DNA of 64,000 nt from Aldrovandia affinis (taxonomy: Eukaryota > Chordata > Actinopteri > Notacanthiformes > Halosauridae). Positions 54,539-64,000 of this stretch are shown in pieces. The translations under genes were made by a program, and so were the position numbers. The notes beneath the pieces are model-generated. The model was given only the letters and a program-made list of their open reading frames with translations, had not been told where the DNA came from and ran no database searches. Where the stretch lies: positions 1,859,060-1,923,059 of the forward strand of contig JAINUG010000086.1 of the NCBI GenBank assembly GCA_029706075.1, written 5' to 3'. Position 1 is the first letter of the stretch. Each line of letters starts with the position of its first letter.

Positions 54539-55532
54539 ATGAAAGTGTAAAATTTCTCAAAAGATAGACAGTTGTGTGAAAAGTGTGTGTGATTGCATAC
54601 TAGCTAGCTTATAAAGTGCACAAGTTCAACATAGCTAGCTTTTGCGAATGTAAGAAAACAAGCATTAAATTGCCACTCAAAAAATATTCAACAGTTCAGA
54701 TAACAAAACATATTTGCCTTTTAACGTACCTAAGCCAGTTATTTCACTCATTTTCCACACCCACTAATTGCAACCCCTAACCTTATCAAGAGCAAATCCC
54801 ACATATTAATGTCAAGTATCTCCCATAATCAACACTGTGTATGGTTGGAAATGCAGGCTGAAATTGGTAGCTAACCAGCTAATTTAAACATCAAACTGTT
54901 AACATGTAGCGAATGACTACACAGATTCATTCAAATGAATGCACAGATGTAACCAGTGACAAAAAACAAATAACAAAAAAATACAGCTAGCAAGCAAACT
55001 AAAAACCGACAACTAACCGCCAATTTAGCCATCATGGCACATGGTCAAGAAAGTAGCTAGCTACGTAATGTTAATTTTAGCTGACTGACTTTAAAATCAT
55101 CGAGATATAGATGTATAATATGGGTGACAAATAGTTAAAACATACAGTTAGCTACTTCCCATAATCAGCAATTCAAAATGTTAGTTATGCATTACCAATC
55201 AAACTTAAAGTCAGGTAGGTTTCAAAAGGTTTGTCGTCTTGCTTGGTACTTTTGAACATAGGCTACGCAACTAAGTTTGATCAGTCCATCACTGGTAGGG
55301 TAATTTGTTAACTTACCAATGATGGACTGATCAAACTTAAAGTCGGGTATGTTTCAAAAGTTTGTCGTCTTACTTGGTACGCAATTAACGTTTGAGGACG
55401 CGAACTGCATACTGGCATACCACTTATGTGCACCCCTGCCTATACCGCTATAAATACATGAGTATCAGATTGCATACAAATACCTAAATATAAATAAACC
55501 ACAACAAAGTAAATGATATAGGCTATACCTGC
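54539..55532. other. Unique DNA with a local mixed direct/inverted repeat
   Basis: A 52-bp direct repeat (ATCAAACTTAAAGTC...GTCGTCTT.CTTGGTAC) at about 55198-55250 and 55329-55381 encloses an inverted pair (GATCAGTCCATCACTGGTA and TACCAATGATGGACTGATC). No coding signal. Confidence 0.55.
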
Positions 55533-55928
55533 TGTAGCAGAACCCGGGGTGTTGAGTTGCAACTCCGCCAGTGATCAATAATAAAAGCGATAAACAAAGT
55601 AAAATGCCAACCAGTTTTGTTTATTCTTTCAAGGGGGAAAGGGAAGGGGAAGGGAAAAAGGTCAAGTCCACAATCCTTGTTCGTAATCCAATATCCAAAT
55701 CCAATATCCAGTCTAATAGTCGGTACACAAAGGGGGGCCCTCAAACAATCCAAGTGACAGGAATCAGCCCCTTTAAATAGGCCTCAGCTGTATGTAAATT
55801 TAGGTGGGCTGCAGGTGCGTTCCCACATTTCCTGTCCGGCCATACAGGGAAAAGGGGTGAAGCTAGCGTCCCACCACGTACCTCCCGTCAATCACTCGCC
55901 CTCGGGCTGGCTCTGGGCAGCTGCCACA
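55533..55928 (-). mobile_element. LTR related to the TGTGGCA family
   Basis: On the minus strand it starts TGTGGCAGCTGCCCAGAGCC (55928) and ends CCCCGGGTTCTGCTACA (55533). It shares AGGCCTATTTAAAGG, the block complementary to TAGTCGGTACACAAAGGGGG and CCTCAAACAATCCAA with the LTR at 7531-8145. Flanking CTGC/CTAC could be a 4-bp duplication with one mismatch. No internal region is attached; probably a solo LTR. Confidence 0.65.
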
Positions 55929-55938
55929 CTACCTAGAC

Positions 55939-55943
55939 TAATA

Positions 55944-55974
<31 letters not shown>

Positions 55975-55975
55975 T
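55939..55975. repeat. (AAT)n microsatellite
   Basis: About ten AAT units, then ATTATAATTATTTTATTATT. Confidence 0.95.
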
Positions 55976-56320
55976 TATAATTATTTTATTATTTGGCAGG
56001 TAAAAGGTCGTTGGGTTTGTCTGGGTATCTAAATATGCAAGTGTTTGTCTGGGAGAAGGGGGCGGGGTGGGGGGAGCCTAAAAAACTAAAAATGGTTTGC
56101 CTAGTGTAGTCTATCCATTTAATCCGGCCCTGCTGACAGCCTTCAGTTGTTTGTGAACTGGTTGACTGAACAGGTCTTCCTTTTAAATTTACTGCAATTA
56201 TTACATCCTGTGATCTTTTCTGTGACTTCATTGAATGTTTTATTACATTTCAATGTATTGTTCTGTCAATGCTGTGAACCTATTTTGGCAATTTTCCATA
56301 TGCATTATATAGTAAATATA
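55976..56320. other. Spacer, no gene seen
   Basis: No coding signal or repeat family was recognised. Confidence 0.4.
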
Positions 56321-57687
56321 CAGTGGGTTCGGAAAGTATTCAGACCCCCTTAAATTTTTCACTCTTTGTCATATTGCAGCCATTTGCTAAAATCAATTAA
56401 TTTCATTTTTTTCCTCGTTCATGCACACACAGCACCCAATATTGTCAGAAAAACACAGACTTGTAGAAATTTGTGCAGATTTATTACAAAATAAACACTG
56501 AAATATCACATGGCCATAAGTATTCAGACCCTTTGCTGTGACACTTGCATATTTAACTCAGGTGCTGTCCAATTCTTCTGATCATCCTTGAGATGGGCCT
56601 ACACCTTCATTGGAGTCCAGCTGTGCTTAATTATATTGATTGGACTTGATTTGGAAAGGCACACACCTGTCTATGTAAGGTCCCACAGTTGACAGTGCAC
56701 GTCAGAGTAAAAACCAAGCCATGAAGTCCTAGGAACTCTCCATAGACCTCCGAGATAGAATTGTGTTGAGGCATAGATCTGGGGAAGGGTATAAAAACAT
56801 TGCTAAAGCATTGAAAGCACCCAGAACAGTGGGCTCCATCATTGTGAAATGGAATAAGTTTGAAACCACCACAACTCTTCTTAGAGCTGGCCGTCTGGCC
56901 AAACTAAGTAACCGGGCAAGAGGGACATGGTCAGGAGGTGACCAAGAACCCAATGGCCACTCTAAGAGAGCTTCAGAGTTCCTCTGCAGCGATGGGAGAA
57001 CCTGGTAGAAGGACAAACATCTCTGCAGCACTCCCATCAATCAGACCTTTATGGTAGTGGCTAGACGGAAGCTACTTCTGAGTGAAAGGCATATGACAGC
57101 CCACCTGGAGTTTGCCAAATGGTACTTAAAGGACTCTAAGAGCATCAGGAAAAAGATTATCCGGTCTGATGAGACACAAATTGAAATTTTTGGCCTGAAT
57201 GCCAAGTGCTACCATAAAGGTCTGATTGATGGGAGTGCTGCAGAGATGTTTGTCCTTCTACCAGGTTCTCCCATCGCTGCAGAGGAACTCTGAAGCTCTC
57301 TTAGAGTGGCCATTGGGTTCTTGGTCACCTCCCAAGAACCCTTGGTGCCTTTCCAAATCAAGTCCAATCAATATAATTAAGCACAGCTGGACTCCAATGA
57401 AGGTGTAGGCCCATCTCAAGGATGATCAGAAGAATTGGACAGCACCTGAGTTAAATATACAAGTGTCACAGCAAAGGGTCTGAATACTTATGGCCATGTG
57501 ATATTTCAGTGTTTATTTTGTAATAAATCTGCACAAATTTCTACAAGTCTGTGTTTTTCTGACAATATTGGGTGCTGTGTGTACATGAACGAGGAAAAAA
57601 AATGAAATTAATTGATTTTAGCAAATGGCTGCAATATGACAAAGAGTGAAAAATTTAAGGGGGTCTGAATACTTTCCAAACCCACTG
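56321..57687 (+). mobile_element. Tc1-family transposon with fold-back arms and decayed transposase
   Basis: Termini CAGTGGGTTCGGAAAGTATT and AATACTTTCCAAACCCACTG are flanked by TA (56319-56320 and 57688-57689). The left arm (56321-56662) is repeated in inverse orientation at about 57345-57687. In addition 57226-57335 is an inverse copy of 56931-57040, inside the transposase, while 56663-56930 occurs only once. The element is 1.37 kb against about 1.6 kb for complete fish Tc1 elements. Confidence 0.92.
56741..57225 (+). pseudogene. Tc1 transposase remnant
   Basis: Frames show the N-terminal helix-turn-helix region RHRSGEGYKNIAKALKAPRT, IIVKWNKFETTTTLLRAGRL and AKLSNRARG. After a deletion and frame changes comes the catalytic-domain piece LLLSERHMTAHLEFAKWYLK, then IIRSDETQIEIFGLNAKCY, with the second catalytic Asp in SDET. 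The region between and the C-terminus with the last acidic residue are missing, and the 3' end has been replaced by an inverted copy of the element's own sequence. It is inactive. Confidence 0.88.
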
Positions 57688-57689
57688 TA

Positions 57690-58996
57690 GCTGCTGAGTT
57701 TATGGGAGGTTATGGGAGGTTTCCTGAATTCTACCATTCCAACTGTCAAACAACTGTATGAAGTCAACGAGAAGGCAACAAGAGAGAGCTTCTTCAATGC
57801 CTCCGTTAAATAATAAATTAAATCGTGCTGCCTCATTTATTTATGCTTTTTGACAGCTGTTTTCCCCATGGCAATGTCCGTCTCAGACTGTCATTCTTTG
57901 AGATTTTGTGTCTTTATGTGCCAGTATATTGTAATACGTGTCGTGGTCTAAAAATAAGTTGAAAGTAGGATATTGTTTCACTCAGTCATTGATAGAAATG
58001 CATCTCAAAGTTGTTTGTGCATCTGTTTTACTCCTCACATTTACAATTAACAACATCATTTTATTGTTTTGCACTGATGCACTTGTATTCTGGCAAAAAA
58101 ATACATAGTTATTTTTCATATATTTTTGTTAAAAAAATTTCCGTTATGACTGATCCTTATGGCTCTTTTACATTTTATTTTTTTGGAAATTACTTTCCTA
58201 TGCCTTAGAGCTATAATTGATTGAAAGGGCTCTAATTGATGAAAGGGACCTGCACAGAGGCCTCCCAACCCTTTCTCTTGGTGGTAATAGGGCTGTCATA
58301 TTATATTTGAATATAGAATCTAATTTCGAATCGAGTTTCAAAGATGAATGGGTAGATTCAATATATGTCTATTTTTTAAATATAAAATGCATTGCCCATA
58401 AGATAACCAAATGGTAACACAAATGACCACGAATGCAATAGACATTTTTAACATAATGTTTTGAGTAGCCTACCCTATTCTCTGATATTTTTTCCAAGAT
58501 GTTATCTTATGTGTTTGATGGAGTATTGTTTGTCTTCATATTTTGCACTTTGCAAATTGCCAAGATGATCTGTTTTGTCTAAGCATGCGGGTATCACTTT
58601 AAATTACACAAGGCTCCAGTTAAAACATAGTGATAGCACAGAACTCGTTGTATTTGGACCTAAGTCAATATAAGTTTGCTTGTACAAATGAGAATTTCTC
58701 ACAATTTGCAAAGGAAACAAGGTGACTTTTCCAGTGAATATTGAAGAGGATTTTAAACTAAGGAAAGGAATCCCCCGCTCAAGAATGTATTTTACGAAAG
58801 TGGTACTCAAGACTATTTCCCAATATTGACAGGTCTGTAACAGGCATATTCGAATACTATGAATCAATGAAAGTTCTCTGAATATTGAATATCATTTTTT
58901 TGTTAAAGTGATCACCCTAAAAAGAAATGCTTCTGTAAAACAGGAATTTTTAAAAATGAGCAAAGTGCTCTCAGTCAAGGAAGTTATTTACCACCT
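57690..58996. other. Unique AT-rich DNA
   Basis: No coding signal. The part 58285-58920 has weak ends TAGGGCTGTCA and TGATCACCCTA that look hAT-like but lack a target duplication. Confidence 0.4.
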
Positions 58997-59260
58997 TGTC
59001 ACACACCACGTGACAATCCCTGGACGGGAATAGAGCAGTCTGGAAACAGAGTGTATTTTTTTGGTCCACGGACCAGATTTTTATTGTTTCTTGATAAAAG
59101 TGATCTGATCCCCGACACGGGCAGAGAACTAGACCAGGAGCTTTCAACAAATAAATAAAACTAAATCCGTCCATCGCCCTCACGGGTTCAGGACACAAAA
59201 ACCATAAACTTTAAAACACAAAACTATCACAAAATAAACTGAAACTTTCCAGTTCCGTTT

Positions 59261-59347
<87 letters not shown>

Positions 59348-59542
59348 CAGTTGCTTTTTCTCCTCGGTCTCCCACGCCTTTTCCTTCCTTGTTCCAGCCA
59401 CCTACTGAAGAGAGCAGACACGTTTTAACGCACACAGATGTAATTATTAGACCCAAGACCGGTGTGTGGGCTGGCTGCTCTGCCAGTAGGCGTGGCCTAC
59501 CCTAATCACCCTGATTAGCTGCTGAGACCGACGCCTTCCACA
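58997..59542 (-). mobile_element. Solo LTR of family A with 5-bp target duplication
   Basis: On the minus strand it starts TGTGGAAGGCGTCGGTCTC (59542) and ends CACGTGGTGTGTGACA (58997), with an exact 5-bp duplication CACCT (58992-58996 and 59543-59547). AATAAA within AACAATAAAAATCTGGTCC on the minus strand supports the orientation. It shares the last 80 bp with the copy at 47060. A (CTTT)n array is embedded. No coding region is attached. Confidence 0.9.
59257..59347. repeat. (CTTT)n microsatellite in the solo LTR
   Basis: About 22 uninterrupted TTTC units. On the minus strand it reads as a Lys/Glu repeat in short frames that are artefacts. Confidence 0.97.
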
Positions 59543-59547
59543 CACCT

Positions 59548-60595
59548 CTTTGAGCATGACAGAGGAGGTATCATTAGAAACACGACAATGTTAAAGAGGA
59601 TCGTGATGATCAAGAATCATCCTCTGGTGAAATTGAGCATTCGGAGGAGGAAATAGTCTCTCATTGTAGTCTCTCATTCACAAACTGAAAATATCTTCTT
59701 CCTCAGCCATCACCTACAAGAGCAAGAGATGTTCATGGCCAAAAATGGAAAAATAGCATGGTCTCCATCACCACCAAAATGTCAGGGTAGACTATCAGCC
59801 ACCAACATCCTCAAAATGGCTCCAGGGCCTAGCATGTCCATGACAAACCTGCCTGTGGTTCTAGCTGGTAGAATGTGCAAGATGCCGGGTCTGTTCCTTT
59901 CGTAATAACTACAAGACCAGTACCATATGCTTGAAATGCAGAAAGTGTATCTGCAAACAAAAAGCAGTCACTATCATCTATCATCACACTATCATCTATC
60001 TGTCCATAATGTGCAGTGATATAAATAGGTGATAAGCCCACAGTACAGTAATTGTGTTATACATTGATTAAAAATGTTCTTGGTCTCACAAACAATACAT
60101 ATTGATTGAGTAAAATTGACATGCAGCATAATAGATGCTATTAAACACACAGAATATGAAAACAAGATCAAAAACACATTAGCAAATAGCAAGAAATACC
60201 TCTGCAAATAGTTAATACACATACATTCTGTGCATCATGTGCTGTGTAATGAAAATAAGTAGTCCATTGCATGCTTTGTAATGACAATTAGTGTTGTAGT
60301 GTAAAGTAAATGTTTTCTATATTAGCTAAAAACAAGTTGGCAAGTCACAGCAGCGATTGGTGAGGGAGGAGCATTTATTTTAAATGGAGAGGAAAACCTT
60401 TGCTGAAGGCATGCAAACTGTCAACAGGAAAGGATGACAGAACCGGTGTCTTGGCCATGTGCTCTTTGATATCAAACATGTCGCATTTGCCGCTGATTCT
60501 AAGCAGAGTATAGGGTCAACTAAGCCAGCCCGTTTAGATAAAATGGCAAAATATAAAAAATAAACAATAAATAAATATTAAAGAGAGAAACATAG
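59548..60595. other. Unique DNA, no gene seen
   Basis: No coding signal or repeat family was recognised. The TCATTGTAGTCTC-type duplication near 59655-59680 is minor. Confidence 0.4.
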
Positions 60596-61860
60596 TGTGG
60601 AGTGCGTCGGTCTCGGCAACAGGGGAGTAGCAGAGTTGCCTGTTTCGTTGCCACAGTATTGCTGTGGAGGACCTTTGGAGCAGTTGGACTTTCCGGGGCC
60701 AGGCTTAGCAATCTCGCGGTTTGTGAGATTGCTGGTAGGTGCCCGGAAAGCTAGCTCCGAAGGTCATGCGACAGCTCTCTGTCCCTTCTGCCAGTACATT
60801 CTCCTTTTCCTGGTTCTGCATTGTGGCAAACGGCTAGCGGAGTGGGGCGGCGGAGTAGTCCACTCTCACTTACCTAATTGTGGCTGATTGGGGACAGCTG
60901 GGGTCAGTCCAATAAAATAAGTGCTGATTCCCCAGTTCCTGACTTCTCCTGGCTTGAGCAAACAGTGTGGAAAGCTAGGTCTTTGTGATGTTAACAGAGT
61001 CGTTTGTTAACCAACAACTGAATAAATGTGTTATTCCTAAAATCTTATCTTGTCTTCCTGGTTTCATGTTTCAGCCTTGAGTCGGTTGTAACAGTCTGAA
61101 TCAATCAGTGTTAATTGGAGTGAATGTCAAGTTAATAATTCACTTGATAGTTTGTGTCTATGAGTGAGTGTGGTGTATGTGAATTGTGTTGTTAATTGAT
61201 TGTGATTAGGTGTGTGAACAACAGACGTGTGAGTCCCACCTGAGCCGGGCAAAAAGTAAGCCTATTTAAGAGAAGGTGGGGCATCAGTGTCGATCATGTC
61301 GTTCACGTGTGCATGCGTGTGTGTCGTGAGTGCTAGTTGTGTGGTGTGTTGGTCTTGTCGTTCATGTGTGCATATCGTTGGTGTGAATCTTGCCGTTTAA
61401 TGCGACAGTGACGTATCAGTGAGTTGTTCCCCGGAAGAGGGTTTCCACGTTGGAGGATACGGAGTCTGTGTGTGTTTGTTAAGCGTGACTGAGTAGAGTG
61501 CTTCCTGTGTGTGTGATAAAAGAGAGAGGGCTTACACTGAAATAGTGGAGAGTGTCTTTGGGTGATTGTAAGAGAACTCGAGACTGAAAAGTTAGTGTCT
61601 CTGTGTGCATGGGTTTAGGAATCACTAGAAAAGTCATGAAATATGTGTGTGCCTGTCAAAGTTAAAGAGGAAATCTGGACGGAGAAGGCGCGGTGTCTGT
61701 TATATGTTTAATCGTGTTAAATGTGGGGGAAACACTGAAAAGTTGTGGCCTTCCATGTGTGTCAGTGTTGTTCCCCGGAAGGGGATTCCCACCTCCATGG
61801 AGGCAAACTTTAATTAGTTTGTTTATTTTAGTTTAATAAATAACTACAATAATTCACTGG
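60596..61860 (+). mobile_element. LTR family A copy, plus strand, 3'-incomplete
   Basis: It starts TGTGGAGTGCGTCGGTCTC (60596). It carries, in order, the family A blocks GGACCTTTGGAGCAGTTGGA, GACTTTCCGGGGCC, GAGTCCCACCTGAGCCGGGC, AAAAGTAAGCCTATTT, TGTTCCCCGGAAG (twice, near 61425 and 61770) and GGGATTCCCACC. AATAAA occurs at about 61021 and 61837. The typical 3' end (CACGTG...TGTGACA) is absent and no target duplication was found; an unmatched segment (about 60790-61093) may be an extra insertion. No protein-coding capacity was recognised. Confidence 0.65.
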
Positions 61861-61892
61861 AAATACTTATTATGTTGCCTTTATTTGTATTT

Positions 61893-62000
61893 ATATCAAA
61901 TCAAATCAAATCAAATCAAATTGAGTGCATTGTCACAAAACGCTTAACAGAAGGGAACCCAGGCCTAAACCCCCCAAAAGCAAGCCTATATCACTATCAA
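61893..62000. repeat. (AAATC)n and adjoining high-copy fish repeat
   Basis: Six AAATC units are followed by TTGTCACAAAACGCTTAACA and GAAGGGAACCCAGGCCTAAA with CCCCCCAAAAGCAAGCCT, in the order found in a common teleost repeat (CAAATCAAATTTA...GCGCTTTACA...GAACCCAGGCC). Confidence 0.6.
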
Positions 62001-64000
62001 TATCAATATCACACTGGGGTGTGCTTCACTGCACAGGCTGTTGACATATCTTTCTATATTTTTTCCTTACCCTTATTTAATGTGACTGGGGAGAGAGTTT
62101 TTGATGGGGAGACAGAAATTACACCTTCATACCAATTTTAAGTCATCATTCATTCTTATGCAAATTATCTTTAGCCTTTGCTGGCATTAGCACGGCATGA
62201 GTGCTGGAGACCGCAGAGGCCACATCTGCACTTTCAATGAGCGAGCGGGAACAAATGGTGAACAGGGCCTGGGTTTGGCTCTGCAGAGGAAAGCTACAGA
62301 CAAATCCAGACATCACAGGTCAGTAATCAGAGGGCTCATGGAACGACTGAAGAACAGAGAGAGAGAGAGAAAGAGAGGGGTCTGCTTTCCCAGGAGGGTA
62401 ATGTCACTGCTCTCAGCTGAGTCTGGTCCGTCAACATTTCCGCAGTGATGAGAAAAGCCATGGTTCTGCGTTCAGAAGGATTTCTGATTTTGCACGGATT
62501 TCAGCTGAATGACCATTGCGGATGATAGGTGGGCATTTTATTCATAATTTGACCTTGGCATCACCAACCCCTCAGAGTATCACTGTCTGCAAATTGCTTT
62601 TTCTGTTCACAGCCCCCTTGAACCTATAAACACCCTCTGGAAGAAAAGCATAAAAACGTACCATAATATTTACACAGGCAAAACTGAAGGGTGTTGGGTG
62701 TTTTACATTGTAAGGAGCAAAGTATGGTTTTGTGAGAATAAAGCAGATTGTGTTGATTTTGAAAATGAAATCATAATTGTGATGAAGGCTTTGTGTGGAC
62801 TGGGTAGTTTGTGGTTTATTGTTTCTCTGACAACATAAGGCACCACTGAGGGCCTTGTCAGGGAATTTGTGTGATTATAATGGATGTCATTCTATGTGCT
62901 GTCTAATTATGGCTTGCTTTTGGAGAGAGGCTGCCATGGTCTGTATGGCAGCATATCTCAAATAATGATTCTTTATATCTGCTCCAAAGATCCCAGACGT
63001 TCCTTCTGCCTACATTACACCGACGATGGCATCTCATAATGCCTGCTGCTCAGTCTTCTGACCGCCTCACTGTTTATTTTCTTTTCTTTTCCCTGCCGCA
63101 GTTCCTGGCTTTGAAAAGTGCTTGTGAAAACAGCAATTGAGCTCTGATTGCAGATGTTTAAGATAAATAGGTCACATCCTGGTCACTCCCTTAATTAGGA
63201 CTGGAAGCCTGGGATAGTAGAGTAGATTATTTTCAAATCATTGCATCGAATTCTTCTTGAGACTCAACAACAACAAAAAAATGCCTAATGAGAGTGATGG
63301 ACAGAATCATTATTTTCAAAATCCTGTTAAGAGTATTTACTCCAGAAATGTCAAGCTTGCCCTCCAATGCTCTGTTAAGTTAAAAATGAATCAGGGATGA
63401 GATACACGTTCTCTTTGGAGAACACATCATGCCTGGGAGATAATCCTCACTGAAGCAAGCCAAAGTTTATCCATCTCTGGACCTTAGAACCATTTTTTTG
63501 AAAGGTTTTGCCAAATGCTTTTCTTTTCAGTTGCCCTCAGAAACAGTGTTGTTTCTTTGTTGTTTCTCTTTGCCTCTTCTTCATGTCCACCCATGGAAAG
63601 AATCAAGTTTTTCCCCCCATACTCAACAGTCTCTTAATATACCAGGTAGCAAGAATTTGAGCTGTCTCTAACTAACAATTTAGTGAAATTAATTAAGTGT
63701 GCGATGTTGGCTTTGAATGTAAAAAGGTGGCGGACATAATAAATAATAAATCAATTATTACAGTGTTAATGGGTGAATGAATTGGATAAATGAGTCCAGA
63801 TCCGAGTGTCTAGGTTCATGTGTATGTGTTATCTGACAGTCTTAATAGTGAAAGAGAGTAAATATAAACAACTGGATTATGATAACCATGTTTATCTTCT
63901 AGTATGTTTTTATCACAGAAATGGCTTCCAATCTAGAAATGGCAAAACTTTGCTTTCTGTGTATTTGTCAATTTTACAGAAAGGAGTATTAGTACATTAT
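62001..64000. other. Unique DNA, possible conserved non-coding elements
   Basis: No coding signal; (GA)n near 62359-62374. The stretches 62140-62240 (with ATGCAAAT on the minus strand and GCAAATTATC) and 62880-63260 (CTAATTATGGCTTGC, CAATTGAGCTCTGATTGCAG, CTTAATTAGGACTGG) are free of repeats and dense in homeodomain-type TAATTA cores. Conservation cannot be tested from one sequence. Confidence 0.3.

Noticed and set aside
58285-58920. Possible hAT MITE with TAGGGCTGTCA and TGATCACCCTA ends
   Set aside because: The ends pair poorly and no 8-bp target duplication was found.
59180-59456. Lys/Glu repeat protein frames
   Set aside because: They are the (CTTT)n microsatellite read on the minus strand.
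61872-62141. Plus-strand frame of 89 codons
   Set aside because: It begins in the (AAATC)n repeat and a high-copy fish repeat; no protein similarity.
1-64000. CRISPR array, operon or bacterial-type system
   Set aside because: All evidence is of a vertebrate genome; no spaced direct-repeat array or prokaryotic gene organisation is present.

Overview
The window looks like euchromatic intergenic or intronic DNA from a teleost fish. It is AT-rich, has no recognisable single-copy host protein-coding gene, and is packed with elements typical of teleosts: L2/CR1-group LINEs with the 3' tail GTCGCTCTGGATAAGAGCG, tRNA-derived SINEs, Tc1/mariner, hAT, piggyBac-like and Tigger DNA transposons, and several LTR families. 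The species cannot be fixed from the sequence. Nearly every open reading frame is either part of a mobile element or a chance frame.

Layout. 1-6.7 kb: mostly unique DNA with SINE scraps and microsatellites. 6.7-11.2 kb: a Tc1-type MITE, an LTR, and two LINE pieces in opposite orientation. 11.2-18.8 kb: unique DNA (including a possible conserved non-coding element), two complete SINEs with target-site duplications, and a 1.6-kb decayed LINE. 19.3-22.6 kb: an LTR with primer-binding site and a gag-like relic, a TTAA-flanked MITE, a Tc1 relic, a 7SL-RNA fragment and a LINE 3' end. 24.5-27.7 kb: a structurally complete LTR retrotransposon. 30.9-33.1 kb: a piggyBac-like element inside a probable solo LTR. 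33.7-36.5 kb: a hAT transposase pseudogene split by a 1.5-kb solo LTR. 43.0-45.1 kb: a non-autonomous hAT element split by a LINE. 46.8-48.7 kb: a multicopy teleost gene relic split by another solo LTR that itself carries a SINE fragment. 49.3-51.1 kb: a LINE carrying a complete SINE in its 3' UTR. 51.9-57.7 kb: a Tigger element, a second piggyBac-like copy, an LTR and a fold-back Tc1. 59.0-61.9 kb: two more LTR copies. 62-64 kb: unique DNA.

The outstanding object is the LTR retrotransposon at 24495-27658. It has matched LTRs with TG...CA ends, an exact 4-bp target duplication (ACGC), a primer-binding site and a polypurine tract. Instead of gag-pol it carries one long GC-rich intronless frame encoding a coiled-coil protein. 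Residues of about 155-289 closely resemble, as I remember it, the host endosomal coiled-coil protein GRIPAP1 (GRASP-1). This is best read as a non-autonomous retrotransposon that captured host cDNA.

The elements do not work together as a pathway. The informative relation is nesting, and target duplications let the insertion order be read directly at several loci. Assignments rest on motifs and repeat boundaries seen in the sequence and on remembered family features; no database search was made.
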